From Deltaproteobacteria bacterium (lineage in GTDB: Bacteria > Desulfobacterota > DSM-4660 > Desulfatiglandales > Desulfatiglandaceae): a stretch of 6,484 nucleotides of DNA. Below, one piece after another: positions 5,929 through 6,484 of this stretch (the first letter of the stretch is position 1; every line of letters begins with the position of its first letter). Under the pieces are notes generated by a model. The model saw nothing but the letters and a program-made list of their open reading frames with translations. It ran no database searches and was not told the origin of the DNA. The stretch is from contig JABGPV010000271.1 in the NCBI GenBank assembly GCA_018644785.1, positions 1-6,484 of the forward strand, written 5' to 3'. Position numbers and translations under genes: made by a program.

Positions 5929-6484
5929 TTATTGACTTTCCGACAGTATTTCCTCTATATCCTCTTGTCCCAAAAGTTTCTGCCCGCGCAAAATTGCCCT
6001 GCTCACCGCTGACGGGCTGACACCGAGTTCTTCGGCAATGGAGACGGAGGGAAACCCAAGCTTACGCGCTCCCACGTAGCAGAGAACCGCACGTGCCTGC
6101 GAAATGCTGGCAACTTTGCTTCCAGATTTCAGGTCTTCTATCTCCAGACCGAAATGAGCACCGATTCTCTCAACCAATTGCGGCAGATCTATTCCCCTCT
6201 GCCTCAGTCGGGACTTCCGCTCCCAATCCTCGCCGGCTTCTTTCAATATGCGCTCAACAAATTCGGATCCGCCAAGGATCCGTTCATCCGCCCTCACCTT
6301 TTCACCCGAGCCCCGCAATTCTTTCAGGTTTTTCCATCCCCCCACGGAGCGAAGCAATCCACCGCCCACCAGTTCCGGGCTTCTCCCTTTTTCGGCCCCT
6401 TGGGCAACAAAGGAAAGGTATTGATGTTTTGCGTGTCTTTCAGTGGTTCCAAAATATCCCAGTACATAGTTTCTGTCTTGCCAG
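5929..6484 (-). CDS. REP-associated tyrosine transposase (RAYT, Y1/IS200-like) with DnaA-like C-terminal HTH, 5'-truncated by window edge
   Basis: The frame is open from 6483 (WQDRNYVLGYFG...) to TAA at 5929-5931, giving 184 visible residues. RAYTs are single-strand-specific HUH-type transposases linked to REP palindromes. The visible C-terminal half shows the family signatures WQDRNYVLGYFG, HQYLSFVAQGAEKGRSPEL, VGGGLLRSVGGW and RADERILGGSEFVERIL, in the usual order. About 70-80 residues then resemble the DNA-binding domain IV of DnaA: LPQLVERIGAHFGLEIEDL, SISQARAVLCYVGARKLG, and an HTH AEELGVSPSAVSRAI. The HUH motif and catalytic tyrosine are upstream of the window, so activity cannot be judged. 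A start at 6369 (GTG) would fall inside the conserved VGGGLLR motif and is not real. The 3' end is intact and abuts the palindrome at 5895-5913. Confidence 0.88.
   Translation of the reverse strand, partial: WQDRNYVLGYFGTTERHAKHQYLSFVAQGAEKGRSPELVGGGLLRSVGGWKNLKELRGSGEKVRADERILGGSEFVERILKEAGEDWERKSRLRQRGIDLPQLVERIGAHFGLEIEDLKSGSKVASISQARAVLCYVGARKLGFPSVSIAEELGVSPSAVSRAILRGQKLLGQEDIEEILSESQ

Overview
This 6.5 kb window looks like a chromosomal segment from a Gram-negative bacterium of moderate G+C content. The gene families suggest Desulfobacterota (the former Deltaproteobacteria): an HD-domain CCA-adding enzyme, a secreted FG-GAP/CARDB protein, and a REP-associated transposase with a DnaA-like C-terminus. 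This placement is inferred from gene style, not from a marker gene.

Layout: (1) 1-1110, plus strand: C-terminal part of a class II CCA-adding enzyme/poly(A) polymerase, cut by the window start. (2) 1111-1260: a short convergent intergenic stretch with only a weak hairpin. (3) 1261-1461, minus strand: the last ~66 residues of a plant-type glutaminyl-peptide cyclotransferase, an orphan gene fragment. (4) 1458-5281, minus strand: a large secreted protein whose frame is broken once, at a run of four G (plus-strand CCCC, 4874-4877). Adding one G restores a continuous 1274-residue protein: signal peptide, seven FG-GAP-like repeats (probably a seven-bladed propeller), an AT-rich Ser/Thr-rich module with a strikingly amphipathic beta hairpin, and two CARDB/Ig-like domains. 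(5) 5282-5654: a 373-base divergent intergenic region with a consensus TTGACA box inside an inverted repeat and three copies of ATGTAC. (6) 5655-5915, plus strand: a small ORF that reads like the first ankyrin repeats of a longer protein, ending inside a palindrome. (7) 5929-6484, minus strand: C-terminal part of a REP-associated tyrosine transposase (RAYT), cut by the window end, with a perfect 8-bp palindrome just beyond its 3' end.

Only the CCA enzyme is a housekeeping gene. The rest looks like an accessory locus in decay: a frameshifted surface or secreted protein, a cyclotransferase tail spliced directly onto its stop codon, and a small gene apparently truncated by a REP/RAYT element. 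The most interesting object is the large mosaic protein. Its central module (about 2641-3540) is markedly AT-richer than the propeller and CARDB parts on either side. This suggests a swapped-in effector domain, possibly membrane-inserting, on a reusable extracellular scaffold.
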